This document shows, one piece after another, positions 25,535 through 33,415 of a DNA stretch of 64,000 nt. Within the stretch, counting starts at the first letter, position 1. Every line of letters begins with the position of its first letter. The position numbers and the translations under genes were made by a program. The notes below the pieces were generated by a model, which searched no databases, was not told the origin of the DNA, and saw nothing but the letters and a program-made list of their open reading frames with translations. The stretch lies in NCBI GenBank assembly GCA_944381625.1, contig CALWLW010000002.1:248001-312000 (forward strand), in the 5' to 3' direction. Source of the stretch: an uncultured Lachnoclostridium sp. Its GTDB lineage: Bacteria; Bacillota; Clostridia; Lachnospirales; Lachnospiraceae.

Positions 25535-26437
25535 CTATATCTTTTCGAGCTCTTCCACGGCCAATCGCTGAATTCCGGGGACGATGTGGCTGTAGGTATC
25601 AACGGTAACCTTGATACTGCTATGGCCCAATCGTTCCTGGACAATTTTAGGGTGTACGCCAAGTGAAAAAAGCATCGTTGCATGAGTATGCCTCAAAGCA
25701 TAAAAGTTACGATATGGGATTCCGGCCTCCTGGCACATACTGCGAATAAAATGTGCAATATTCCAAGGCACCCGATACTTGTGCCGCCCTTTTGGGGGCG
25801 CCGGGAAAACATATTCCGATATTCCGCGGGACTCCATGCTTTCGAGGTAAGCCTTCAATTTGCTGTCAATCTCGACTCTCCTCACGCCGGCCGGGGTCTT
25901 GGTCTCCTTTGTTTCCGAACACGCTTTGGAGATGGAGCGCTGTACGGATATGTATCCAACGTCAAGATTAATGTCGGTCCATTTGAGGGCGTAAATTTCT
26001 CCAGGCCGCATCCCCGTGCGAAAAGCGATCATGATTCCGTCTTTTACCCATTGAGGAGCGTCGCACTCTAAAAGCGCGTACACCTCGCTTGTCTGAAATG
26101 GCTTAACTTCTACCCTTATTTTTTTAGGGAATTTCACATCGTCGGCCGGGCTATAATGAATATATCCGCGCCCAACGGCAAAATCCAAACTCATTTTAAG
26201 GATTTTAAAGTAATTAGTTGCAGATGTTTTCGAACTCGCCCTTTTGACGATATACTGCACAAAATCATATACCATATCTGGCGTGATATCCCTTACCCGA
26301 AGACCTTGAAAATACTCTTTCACGAGAGGGATCGACATTTTATAATTGTACGCTGTCGACTCCATGATCCGGAGCCTGTGCTTGTTATACCAGGCATCGA
26401 TTACATCCCCATATAGGGGATTTTGCATTTCCATCAT
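25535..26437 (-). CDS. int: phage integrase (tyrosine recombinase)
   Basis: Catalyses prophage integration and excision. Catalytic Arg lies in FRTGMRPGE, Lys in ETKTPAGVRR, the second Arg in YALRHTHAT, His in ERLGHSS and Tyr in TVDTYSHI. The usual His of the H-x-x-R box is Tyr here, a tolerated variant. Start M at 26437 lies behind AAGGAGAC; the open frame can begin six codons earlier inside that site. About 300 residues. It is oriented opposite to the structural genes and in line with three small genes upstream. It is clearly different from the fibre recombinase. Confidence 0.92.
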   Translation of the reverse strand: MMEMQNPLYGDVIDAWYNKHRLRIMESTAYNYKMSIPLVKEYFQGLRVRDITPDMVYDFVQYIVKRASSKTSATNYFKILKMSLDFAVGRGYIHYSPADDVKFPKKIRVEVKPFQTSEVYALLECDAPQWVKDGIMIAFRTGMRPGEIYALKWTDINLDVGYISVQRSISKACSETKETKTPAGVRRVEIDSKLKAYLESMESRGISEYVFPAPPKGRHKYRVPWNIAHFIRSMCQEAGIPYRNFYALRHTHATMLFSLGVHPKIVQERLGHSSIKVTVDTYSHIVPGIQRLAVEELEKI

Positions 26438-26462
26438 ATAAATGTCTCCTTGCATTGTAATG

Positions 26463-26496
26463 ATGAGGCAGTCATGATATAATACGACTGCCTCAT
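26463..26496. other. 11-bp inverted repeat upstream of the integrase
   Basis: ATGAGGCAGTC (26463-26473) and GACTGCCTCAT (26486-26496) are perfect inverted arms around a loop containing TATAAT. It could be an integrase or excisionase binding site or a regulatory hairpin in the integrase leader. No T-run follows on the minus strand. Confidence 0.4.
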
Positions 26497-26504
26497 TGTG
26501 GGGT

Positions 26505-26540
26505 GGCGGTTGTGGCGCTTTGGTAGGTTACGCAACCGCC
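26505..26540. other. 8-bp inverted repeat next to the preceding gene's stop
   Basis: GGCGGTTG (26505-26512) and CAACCGCC (26533-26540) pair across 20 bases, directly at the 3' end of the 95-aa gene. It may weaken transcription into the integrase. Confidence 0.35.
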
Positions 26541-26827
26541 TATTTTATTGTCCAGCCAGCCTTTTCGAGCTTCCGAATGGCGTCGTTGATATATCCCTCT
26601 TCGGTTTCGGATGCATATCCAGGGACATACTCAAGCTGTATCACGTCTTCATCGTGATAAATCTTGTGGGCCTCCGAATTCAGAAACAAATCACTCCAGA
26701 TATTTCCGGTGAAGACATTGACCATCATCACATAATAACGGCCAAAATCGCCACGGCAAAAATCTATGGCGGATTCATATTCAGATCTTATCTTCTGCTC
26801 AATTTCCTTTTTGTTGATTTCTTTCAT
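26540..26827 (-). CDS. prophage protein of unknown function, 95 aa
   Basis: Start follows AAGGAGGAGTAGCA. The product is acidic with a helical N-terminus (INKKEIEQKIRSEYES), a central hydrophobic strand region (YYVMMVNVFTGNIW) and a helical end. No family is recognised. It is the third of three small genes between the immunity promoter and the integrase and should be co-transcribed with them. Confidence 0.65.
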   Translation of the reverse strand: MKEINKKEIEQKIRSEYESAIDFCRGDFGRYYVMMVNVFTGNIWSDLFLNSEAHKIYHDEDVIQLEYVPGYASETEEGYINDAIRKLEKAGWTIK

Positions 26828-26848
26828 TGCTACTCCTCCTTAAAATAC

Positions 26849-27049
26849 TTATCTTTTTCCAAGGTAATGGATCATCAAGTTTCCGTCTCCGCTATCGGAA
26901 ATTTGATATGTACACAGGTCATCCTGCGCAAGCGCTTTGTATTCGCCTCCTTCCTCATAGATTTCGACAATTTTCAAGCTGCTCATTTCCTCTGCGTTAT
27001 CAGCCATCCAATCATTGATGGCGATTTCAAATAATTCTTTCTCGGCCAT
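26849..27049 (-). CDS. prophage protein of unknown function, 66 aa
   Basis: Start follows AAAGGAGATTTAGGG. A small acidic protein with FEIAINDWMADNAEEMSSL, then YEEGGEYKALAQDD and a final beta strand. It is close to its neighbours (gap 2 bp to the next upstream stop). Function unknown. Confidence 0.6.
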   Translation of the reverse strand: MAEKELFEIAINDWMADNAEEMSSLKIVEIYEEGGEYKALAQDDLCTYQISDSGDGNLMIHYLGKR

Positions 27050-27051
27050 CC

Positions 27052-27462
27052 CTAAATCTCCTTTCCAAGCTTGTCACACTCCGCAAAAGCGGAGCCCGTC
27101 CACTTTACGATTTTCTTGATCGTATTATGTCTACGATAATCTTTCTGGCCATAGCCATAGACCTGGCCGACAACCGGATGAAAGATAACCAGATCGCCGG
27201 CGTCTCCATCTGAACCGGTAAAAATTCCGATCCTCTCGGGAAAGTCATGCCTCCCTTCCTCGGTGATCTTGCATACCCACGGCATGCTATAACGCCGTGG
27301 ATTGTAGCCCTCAAAATGTTCGACTACAATATTCCTGGCCTCAGCCGCCATTTCCTTTGCCTCCTTCCATGCTTTTTTCAAAGCGGAGGAAATGTCCGCG
27401 CCCGCTTCCCTCACTAACGCCCAGGCTCTTTTCATGATTCTGCTTAAATCATACCTTTTCAT
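27052..27462 (-). CDS. prophage protein of unknown function, 136 aa
   Basis: First gene of the leftward lysogeny operon, behind GGAGAGGAGGAAG. The N-terminal helix reads IMKRAWALVREAG and SALKKAWKEAK, a tandem motif seen in small proteins of phages and integrated elements of Firmicutes. The rest contains a beta-rich domain with GDLVIFHPVVGQVYGYG. Transcribed from the operator-controlled promoter at 27493-27521, so it is probably under repressor control. Confidence 0.65.
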   Translation of the reverse strand: MKRYDLSRIMKRAWALVREAGADISSALKKAWKEAKEMAAEARNIVVEHFEGYNPRRYSMPWVCKITEEGRHDFPERIGIFTGSDGDAGDLVIFHPVVGQVYGYGQKDYRRHNTIKKIVKWTGSAFAECDKLGKEI

Positions 27463-27492
27463 TTTGACTTCCTCCTCTCCTTTGATGATTTA

Positions 27493-27521
27493 ATTATAAA
27501 CCAAATATGGTTTATTGTCAA
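27493..27521 (-). promoter_or_regulatory. leftward immunity promoter with operator O1 in the spacer
   Basis: On the minus strand TTGACA (27521-27516), a 17-bp spacer and TATAAT (27498-27493). The 16-bp operator-like sequence AAACCAAATATGGTTT (27498-27513) fills the spacer, so a bound repressor would block RNA polymerase. It drives the leftward genes towards the integrase. Confidence 0.8.
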
Positions 27522-27530
27522 GAATAAAAT

Positions 27531-27546
27531 AAACTTTTTTTGGATT
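27531..27546 (-). promoter_or_regulatory. operator-like site O2
   Basis: On the minus strand AATCCAAAAAAAGTTT, two mismatches from O3. It lies seven bases before the -35 of the repressor promoter, fitting autoregulation. Confidence 0.55.
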
Positions 27547-27552
27547 ATTTTA

Positions 27553-27581
27553 TTGACATCAAAGATATCAGATATTAAAAT
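27553..27581 (+). promoter_or_regulatory. repressor gene promoter
   Basis: TTGACA (27553-27558), 17-bp spacer, TAAAAT (27576-27581). The start codon of the repressor is 22 bases further on. Confidence 0.75.
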
Positions 27582-27603
27582 AAGTACAAAGGAGGGAAGC
27601 ATC

Positions 27604-27822
27604 ATGCTGGAGTATAAAATAAATGTAATCGAAACCCTAAAAGAATCTGGGTACAATAGCACAAGAATATTAAAGGAAAATGTACTCAGCCAGTCTGCGA
27701 TGCAGAAACTGAGAAAAGGGGAAATGGTTGGGATCAAGACTTTGGAGCAGCTTTGCGAACTACTGGATATGCAACCAGGAAATATAATAAAATACACAGA
27801 AAATAAACCAAAAAAAGTTTAA
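27604..27822 (+). CDS. Cro/CI-type repressor, 72 aa
   Basis: A single helix-turn-helix protein of the small HTH_26/YozG type, with the pattern SQSAMQKLRKGEMVGIKTLEQLCELLDMQPGNII shown here by its keys: QSAMQKLRKG turn and TLEQLCELLD recognition part. Start ATG 27604 follows AAAGGAGGG; the longer frame from 27553 overlaps the promoter. No protease-sensitive C-terminal domain is present, so induction is not LexA-like by self-cleavage. The last codons (NKPKKV, TAA) are encoded by operator O3 itself. Confidence 0.82.
   Translation: MLEYKINVIETLKESGYNSTRILKENVLSQSAMQKLRKGEMVGIKTLEQLCELLDMQPGNIIKYTENKPKKV
27805..27820 (+). promoter_or_regulatory. operator-like site O3 overlapping the repressor stop codon
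   Basis: AAACCAAAAAAAGTTT, one arm of the same consensus AAACCA-N4-(A/G)GTTT. It lies ten bases before the -35 of the rightward promoter. Confidence 0.6.
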
Positions 27823-27829
27823 TAAAGCA

Positions 27830-27858
27830 TTGACAATAAACCAAATTTAGTTTAAAAT
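27830..27858 (+). promoter_or_regulatory. rightward immunity promoter with operator O4 in the spacer
   Basis: TTGACA (27830-27835), 17 bp, TAAAAT (27853-27858). AAACCAAATTTAGTTT (27838-27853) occupies the spacer exactly as O1 does in the leftward promoter. In the circular phage this promoter would read across the attachment site into the early genes at the left end. Confidence 0.8.
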
Positions 27859-27940
27859 ATAATTGTAAGGAAGAAATGAAATTTCCTTATAATGGCTAAA
27901 GGGGAGTGGCAAGGCGAACCGGAGGAGAAAGGAGGGCGAC

Positions 27941-28081
27941 ATGGAAGTTATGACAGATAAGCAGTTTGATAAAATACTGAAAATGGTCTCCATGATCTTA
28001 GACGGATGCCAGGATCTGGAGGAAGCAAAGGCTAAAGTGGCCGAGCTTCTGGAAGACAGCAAAAAAGAAAAAGCCGAATAA
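27941..28081 (+). CDS. small early prophage protein, 46 aa
   Basis: ATG follows AAAGGAGGGCGAC. The 46-residue product is helical and ends in a charged tail (EDSKKEKAE). It is the only gene between the rightward promoter and the prophage end and would be the first early gene after induction. Too short for family recognition. Confidence 0.55.
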   Translation: MEVMTDKQFDKILKMVSMILDGCQDLEEAKAKVAELLEDSKKEKAE

Positions 28082-28165
28082 ATCGGCCTAAAGGGATCAG
28101 GGAGGGCGGGCTTGCCACCGCTCCCCTACAAAAAGAGGATAGCATGAGAGCCAAAAGAAATCAAG

Positions 28166-28190
28166 CCCCGGTGAATAACCGGGGTGTTTT
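28166..28190 (+). terminator. terminator near the prophage right end
   Basis: CCCCGGT (28166-28172) and ACCGGGG (28178-28184) form a stem followed by TGTTTT. It would insulate host DNA from the prophage promoter. Confidence 0.65.
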
Positions 28191-28194
28191 ATTA

Positions 28195-28226
28195 TGAAAA
28201 AATGTTCTCGTTTTTATACTGATAGG
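28195..28226. other. probable right attachment site (attR)
   Basis: The change from phage to host coding occurs here: the phage terminator ends at 28190, and from 28198 the frame is open into the C-terminal half of an M23 peptidase. The core sequence cannot be fixed because the left end is outside the window. The integrase is about 1.8 kb away, with the immunity genes between. Confidence 0.45.
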
Positions 28227-28692
28227 TACACCGATCATCGCTGTGGAGTCCGGATATGTGGAGGCGCTGGGCTGGAACCAGTACGGCGGATGGCGGATTG
28301 GCGTGCGCAGCTTTGATAAACAGCGGTATTATTACTACGCACATCTGCGCCAGGGCTTCCCGTACCAGCCGGAGCTGAAGGAAGGGTCTGTGGTGCTGGC
28401 CGGAGATGTGATCGGCTACATGGGGCATACAGGCTACAGTACCACGGAGGATACCAACAATATAGATACGACGCATTTGCATTTCGGTATGCAGCTGATT
28501 TTCGACGAATCCCAGAAAGACGGCGACAACGAGATCTGGATCGACTGTTACCAGATCGTCCGGTTCCTGTACCGCAACCGGTCAGAGACAGAGCGGAATG
28601 CGGAGACGAAAGAATGGAGACGGATCTATCTGATGAAAGATCCGGACGCGGCGGCGTACGAGCGTACCGTGGATTTCTCCATGTATCCTTGA
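28198..28692 (+). pseudogene. M23 peptidase, N-terminally truncated by the prophage
   Basis: Encodes the C-terminal half of a LytM-type zinc endopeptidase: GTPIIAVESGYVEALGW, YYYYAHLRQG, GDVIGYMGHTGYS and the zinc motif HLHFG near the middle. The H-x-G-x-D motif that normally lies just before GTPI is missing, so the metal site is incomplete. The frame is open only from 28198; a GTG at 28243 could start a fragment but would not be active. The break lies at the prophage boundary, so the N-terminal half is expected at the left end of the prophage and excision could restore the gene. Confidence 0.75.
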
Positions 28693-28770
28693 GCGGCTTT
28701 TCCGGCTGCGGGAATCCGGGTGTTTTTGGCAGATAGATACAGTTCACACACGACATATACAAACGAGGGT

Positions 28771-28799
28771 TTTACATTTTCTGCCGGAAATGTTATATT
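28771..28799 (+). promoter_or_regulatory. promoter of the amidohydrolase gene
   Basis: TTTACA (28771-28776), 17 bp, TATATT (28794-28799), with the start codon 22 bases later. Confidence 0.6.
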
Positions 28800-28820
28800 G
28801 AAGGGCAGAGGTGATTGGAT

Positions 28821-29675
28821 ATGCTGGGAGAATGCCATGCCCATGTGATTATGGACGGTGTGAATTATAAGAATGCGGTGGCCCTGCATAAGAACGGTGT
28901 GTGCGAGGAAGCGGTCCGGAAGCATCTGAAAGAGTACCAGGACGCGGGGATCACTTTCGTGCGGGACGGCGGTGACGCGCGGGGAGCGTCCGCCCTGGCA
29001 AAGAACCTGGCGGCAGAGTATGGGATCGATTACCGTACGCCATTGTTCGCCATCCACAAAAGAGGACATTACGGGGGCATTGTGGGTCTGCCGTTTGACA
29101 GCCCCGGCGAATACCGGGATCTGGTTCTCAGGGCAAAGGAAGAGGGCGCGGATTTTATCAAGATTATGATCAGTGGTCTTCTGGACTTTGCCCATGCGGG
29201 GACATTGACGGAGGAAGGGCTGACGGAGGAAGAGATCCGGTACATGATCGAAACGGCTCACGATGCGGGATTGGCGGTGATGGCTCACTGTAATGGGAAC
29301 GATACCTGCCGGGCTGCGGTCCGGGCGGAGGTGGACAGCCTGGAGCATGGAGCGTTTATGGAGGATGAGACGCTTGGGATGCTGGCGGAGAGCCGTACGG
29401 TGTGGATTCCCACACTTTCTCCCATTGGCAATCTGCGGGGCTGCGGGCGTTTCCCTGATAAGGAAGTAAGGAAAAATCTGGAAGGACAGCTGAAGCGGGT
29501 GAGAAGGGCGGCCGAGCTGGGGGCCTGTATCGGCCTGGGAAGCGACGGCGGCGCATACCTGGTTCCCCATGGAAAGGGAACCGGGGACGAATACGCTTAT
29601 CTGAAACAGGCTGGAGTGCCGGACAGCGTCCTGGCCGGGGCCGAGAACCATATCCGGCAGCGGTTTAAAAGATAG
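28821..29675 (+). CDS. amidohydrolase family protein
   Basis: A metal-dependent hydrolase with a TIM-barrel fold. It shows H-A-H near the start (GECHAHVIMDG), Lys in DFIKIMISG, His in VMAHCNGN, His in SLEHGAFM and Asp in GLGSDGG, the full metal set. About 284 residues, short for the family because the outer beta-sandwich is small. ATG 28821 has AGAGGTG upstream at good distance; TTG 28815 is too close. Substrate not predictable; relatives act on cyclic amides or dipeptides. It converges on the HAD gene with an 11-bp overlap. Confidence 0.85.
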   Translation: MLGECHAHVIMDGVNYKNAVALHKNGVCEEAVRKHLKEYQDAGITFVRDGGDARGASALAKNLAAEYGIDYRTPLFAIHKRGHYGGIVGLPFDSPGEYRDLVLRAKEEGADFIKIMISGLLDFAHAGTLTEEGLTEEEIRYMIETAHDAGLAVMAHCNGNDTCRAAVRAEVDSLEHGAFMEDETLGMLAESRTVWIPTLSPIGNLRGCGRFPDKEVRKNLEGQLKRVRRAAELGACIGLGSDGGAYLVPHGKGTGDEYAYLKQAGVPDSVLAGAENHIRQRFKR

Positions 29676-30291
29676 TCAGAAGATCGGAGAACTGTCCGAT
29701 GGTATAATCGGGATCTTCCACCCGTCCGAAACCGTAAGAAACGTGGCAGAAGGGCACGCCCGCTGCGGCACAGGCCTGCCGGTCCCCTTCTGTATCGCCC
29801 ACATAGACGGGGCGTTCCAGGTGGTTCCGGTCTGCCACAAGACGGATGTTCGGTCCTTTTTCCAGTCCGGTATAGCCGGGGCATTCAAAATCCCGGATGC
29901 AGGGGCCGAGTCCTGTTTTTTCCAGGAACAGCTCGATGTAGCCGGACTGGCAGTTGCTGACGATGAAAAGCGGATAAGTCTCTGAGAGGGAACGGATGGT
30001 GTCCGCCACTCCCGGATACAGGATATTCCGGTCAGATGCGCGGATAAATTCATGCTCCCGCTCACAGCAGAGGCGGATCAGCTCATAGCGGTCTTCCGGC
30101 TCCAGGAATGGAAAGGCCAGGTCCGCGATGTGATCCAGGGTTTTTCCGAAAAGCCCGGTCAGGCGTTCGGGCGTAAAACGTACGGGGACGTCAGGGCGGG
30201 TGCTTACCACATCGTTCCAGGCCTCCGCCACGATCTCTGTGGAATTCCACAGGGTTCCGTCTATGTCTAAAATAATACCGTCTGGTTTCAT
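29665..30291 (-). CDS. HAD-superfamily phosphatase (phosphoglycolate-phosphatase-like)
   Basis: Contains motif I DIDGTLW near the N-terminus, a helical cap, SNCQSG (motif II), the Lys of LEKGPN (motif III) and VGDTEGDRQA (motif IV). About 208 residues. Start at 30291 is behind AGGAGGATCTCAT; a much longer frame upstream lacks a ribosome binding site. Likely hydrolyses a small phosphate ester such as phosphoglycolate; the exact substrate is unknown. Confidence 0.87.
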   Translation of the reverse strand: MKPDGIILDIDGTLWNSTEIVAEAWNDVVSTRPDVPVRFTPERLTGLFGKTLDHIADLAFPFLEPEDRYELIRLCCEREHEFIRASDRNILYPGVADTIRSLSETYPLFIVSNCQSGYIELFLEKTGLGPCIRDFECPGYTGLEKGPNIRLVADRNHLERPVYVGDTEGDRQACAAAGVPFCHVSYGFGRVEDPDYTIGQFSDLLTIF

Positions 30292-30411
30292 ATGAGATCC
30301 TCCTGAATATAAAAATGACGGGCGGAAAGCTGTCAGATGGAAACAACAGGCAGAACCGCCACCATAAACATAGCATGACAGCGGCTTTGACGCAAGCAAA
30401 AAGGACAAGAT

Positions 30412-31092
30412 ATGCATTACGAAAGAATAGAAGAGGCAGTCTTTCTGTCCCGGCCCAACCGTTTTCTGGCGCAGGTGAGAACGGCGGGAGGGGAAGAAGT
30501 CTGCCATGTGAAAAATACAGGGCGGTGCAGGGAACTTCTGATCCCTGGAACCCGCATCTGGGTGCAGAGAAACGACAATCCCTCCCGCAAGACGGCGCTG
30601 GACCTGATCGCGGCGGAGAAAGCGGGGAAAGTGGTAAATATGGATTCTCAGATCCCCAATAAAGTGGCGGAGGAATGGATCCGCTCCGGACATCTTTTTG
30701 AGGAGCCCCGGCTGATCCGTCCGGAGACCCGTTATGGGGATTCCCGGTTTGATCTGTATCTGGAAAACGCGGAAAGCCGGATGTTCCTGGAAGTCAAAGG
30801 CGTGACGCTGGAAGAGGACGGCGTCGCCCGTTTCCCCGACGCGCCCACGCTCCGGGGAGTAAAACACATCCAGGAACTGATCCGGTGCAGGGAGGAGGGA
30901 TACCGGGCGGGGATCCTGTTTGTGATTCAGATGAAGGGCGTCCGGTATCTGGAGCCCAATGACCGGACCCATCCGGAGTTCGGAGAGGCGCTACGCCGGG
31001 CGGACCGTGCCGGAGTGGAGATCCTGGCGGTTGACTGCCGGGTGACCCCGGAGTCAATTCTGGCGGACGCAAGAGTGGACGTACGCCTGTGA
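30412..31092 (+). CDS. sfsA: SfsA family DNA/RNA nuclease
   Basis: A 226-residue SfsA protein. It has the OB-like N-terminus with VFLSRPNRFLAQV and HVKNTGRCRELLIPG, and the PD-(D/E)XK-like nuclease part with SRFDLYLE and FLEVKGVTLEEDG. Originally named for sugar fermentation stimulation; later work describes sequence-independent nuclease activity. Divergent from the HAD gene. Confidence 0.92.
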   Translation: MHYERIEEAVFLSRPNRFLAQVRTAGGEEVCHVKNTGRCRELLIPGTRIWVQRNDNPSRKTALDLIAAEKAGKVVNMDSQIPNKVAEEWIRSGHLFEEPRLIRPETRYGDSRFDLYLENAESRMFLEVKGVTLEEDGVARFPDAPTLRGVKHIQELIRCREEGYRAGILFVIQMKGVRYLEPNDRTHPEFGEALRRADRAGVEILAVDCRVTPESILADARVDVRL

Positions 31093-31127
31093 AGAAGCAA
31101 GGGCGGCGTAAGGCCGTCCGGGAAAGG

Positions 31128-31160
31128 GTTACTATTCACAGCCGCCTCGTAAACAGTAAC
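31128..31160. repeat. short copy of the GTTACT-TTCACA repeat end
   Basis: GTTACTATTCACA (31128-31140) and CAGTAAC (31154-31160) resemble the terminal repeats of the 195-bp element at 57353-57547. It lies between sfsA and mutY and may be a remnant. Confidence 0.4.
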
Positions 31161-31184
31161 GAACCGTAACCAGAAAGGAAACAA

Positions 31185-32273
31185 ATGTTGGAACAGATTG
31201 TAAAACCGCTGCTTTCATGGTATGATGGACATGCCCGTGTTCTTCCATGGAGAGAGGATACCAGCCCATATCGGGTATGGGTGTCGGAGATCATGCTGCA
31301 GCAGACCCGCGTGGAGGCGGTGAAGCCCTACTTCGAGCGGTTTGTGGGGGCGCTGCCGGATGTACAGGCGCTGGCAGCCTGCCCGGAGGATGATCTTTTG
31401 AAGCTGTGGGAAGGATTGGGGTACTATAACCGGGTGCGCAACATGCAGAAAGCGGCGCGGACAGTTGTGGAAACGTACGGCGGGGAATTTCCGGCGGATT
31501 ATGGCAAACTGCTGGCGCTTCCCGGCATCGGACACTATACGGCCGGAGCGATTGGCTCCATTGCCTTTGGAATTCCCATGCCGGCGGTGGATGGGAACGT
31601 ACTGCGGGTGTTGTCCCGGTTTCAGGCGAGTTATGAGGATATCCTGAAGCAAAGTGTGAAAAATAAGTTTGAACAGGAACTTCAGAAGGTGATCCCGGCG
31701 GAAAGGGCGGGGAATTTTAACCAGGCCCTGATCGAGATCGGCGCCATCGTGTGCGTGCCCAACGGCCGCGCAAAATGCGGGGAATGTCCGCTGGCGTTCG
31801 GGTGCCGGGCGAAAGAACTGGGGATTGTGGACGAACTTCCCAGGAAAAAGGCGAAGAAAGAGCGCAGGGTGGAAGAGCGCACCGTGTTGGTTCTGCGGGA
31901 AGGGAGCCGGGTAGCCATCCGGAAGCGTCCGGGAAAAGGACTGTTGGCAGGACTCTATGAACTGCCGAACCTGGAGGGCGCGTTAAGCGATGGAGAGGTA
32001 CTGGCCAGGCTGAAAGACTGGGGACTGTCGCCGCTGCGTATACTGCCCCTGGCTCCGGCCAAACATATCTTCAGCCACGTGGAATGGCGGATGACCGGAT
32101 ACGCGGTCAGCCTGGAGGAAACGGAACACATGGACCGGGAAGGCCTGTTTTTTATAGATGCAAAGGAAACGGAAGAAAAATATCCCATCCCGGCGGCCTT
32201 TGCCGCGTATGCGCGGTACATGGACATTATGCTGGGACAGGAAAAATATGAGGAAGGGAAAAGAGATGTTTGA
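31185..32273 (+). CDS. mutY: A/G-specific adenine glycosylase
   Basis: Removes adenine mispaired with 8-oxoguanine. It shows the catalytic Glu region SEIMLQQTRVEAV, the helix-hairpin-helix LPGIGHYTAGAI with VDGNVLRVLSR, and the iron-sulfur Cys set CVPNGRAKCGECPLAFGC. A C-terminal NUDIX-like domain (about 225-350) reads the 8-oxoG. About 362 residues. Its 3' end overlaps the next start by eight bases. Confidence 0.95.
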   Translation: MLEQIVKPLLSWYDGHARVLPWREDTSPYRVWVSEIMLQQTRVEAVKPYFERFVGALPDVQALAACPEDDLLKLWEGLGYYNRVRNMQKAARTVVETYGGEFPADYGKLLALPGIGHYTAGAIGSIAFGIPMPAVDGNVLRVLSRFQASYEDILKQSVKNKFEQELQKVIPAERAGNFNQALIEIGAIVCVPNGRAKCGECPLAFGCRAKELGIVDELPRKKAKKERRVEERTVLVLREGSRVAIRKRPGKGLLAGLYELPNLEGALSDGEVLARLKDWGLSPLRILPLAPAKHIFSHVEWRMTGYAVSLEETEHMDREGLFFIDAKETEEKYPIPAAFAAYARYMDIMLGQEKYEEGKRDV

Positions 32274-33405
32274 CAGTGTAATTATAGGCGCCGGCGTGGC
32301 CGGCTGTGTGGCGGCCAGGGAACTGGCGGAGAGCGGACGAAAGGTGCTGGTGCTGGAACAGAGGGACCATATCGGAGGAAACTGTTACGATGAGCCCGAC
32401 GCCCACGGGATTTTGATCCATAAGTACGGGCCGCATATTTTCCATACCAGAGAACAGAAGGCTTACGATTATCTGTCCCGGTTTACGGACTGGTATGCTT
32501 TCGGACATGAAGTGGTGGCAAACGTGCACGGGAAACTGATTCCGGTGCCCTTTAACCTGAATACGCTCCATATGGTATATGAGAAAGAGCAGGCGGACGT
32601 GCTGGAGAAGAAGCTGATTGAGACCTTCGGCATGGGCAGCCGTGTGCCGATCCTGAAGCTTCGGGAGCAGGACGATCCCCAGATCCGGCAGATTGCGGAT
32701 TTTGTATATGAGAATATTTTCCTGTACTATACCATGAAACAGTGGGGACAGACCCCGGAAGAGATCGATCCGGCGGTGACCGGGCGCGTACCGGTGGTGA
32801 TCTCCTATGACAACCGGTATTTTCAGGAGCCGTGGCAGGGCATGCCGCTTCACGGATACACCGCCATGTTCCAGAAGATGCTGGATCATCCGGGGATTCA
32901 GGTGGAAACCGGTGTGGACGCCCGCAGCCGCGTGAAGCTTCAGGACGGACAGGCATACCTGGATGGGGAACCGTTCCAGGGCGAAGTGATCTATACCGGC
33001 CCGGTGGACGAACTGTTTGACTGTTGCTATGGACGTCTTCCGTACCGTTCCCTGCGTTTTGATTTTGAATATCTGGAGCAGGAGGATTATCAGGGTCACA
33101 GTGTGGTAAACTATACGGTGAGTGAGGATTTCACCCGTATTACGGAATTTAAATATCTGACGGGACAGAAAGCGCCGGGTACGACGATTGTGAGAGAATA
33201 CCCGTTTGCATATACCGGAGCCGAGGGCGAGATCCCGTATTATTCCATCGCCAATGACGAAAACCAGGCGCTGTATGAAAAATACCGGGCGCTTACAGAG
33301 AAGACGCCGAACGTCTGGCTGCTGGGCCGTCTGGCGGAGTATAAATACTATAATATAGACGCTATGGTAATGAAGGCATTGGAACTGACGGAGAAATTAA
33401 AATAA
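32266..33405 (+). CDS. glf: UDP-galactopyranose mutase
   Basis: Flavoenzyme converting UDP-galactopyranose to UDP-galactofuranose for cell-surface glycans. N-terminal FAD-binding VIIGAGVAGCVAARELA, then HIGGNCYDE, HKYGPHIFHT and the C-terminal WLLGRLAEYKYYNID are diagnostic. About 379 residues. Start ATG 32266 with GGAAGGGAAAAGAG. The next gene is a glycosyltransferase 11 bp on, so both probably supply a galactofuranose-containing polymer. Confidence 0.95.
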   Translation: MFDSVIIGAGVAGCVAARELAESGRKVLVLEQRDHIGGNCYDEPDAHGILIHKYGPHIFHTREQKAYDYLSRFTDWYAFGHEVVANVHGKLIPVPFNLNTLHMVYEKEQADVLEKKLIETFGMGSRVPILKLREQDDPQIRQIADFVYENIFLYYTMKQWGQTPEEIDPAVTGRVPVVISYDNRYFQEPWQGMPLHGYTAMFQKMLDHPGIQVETGVDARSRVKLQDGQAYLDGEPFQGEVIYTGPVDELFDCCYGRLPYRSLRFDFEYLEQEDYQGHSVVNYTVSEDFTRITEFKYLTGQKAPGTTIVREYPFAYTGAEGEIPYYSIANDENQALYEKYRALTEKTPNVWLLGRLAEYKYYNIDAMVMKALELTEKLK

Positions 33406-33415
33406 GAGGTGCGAG

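Noticed and set aside
28144-28197. Seventeen-codon frame across the terminator at the prophage end
   Set aside because: Contains the terminator hairpin and has no ribosome binding site.
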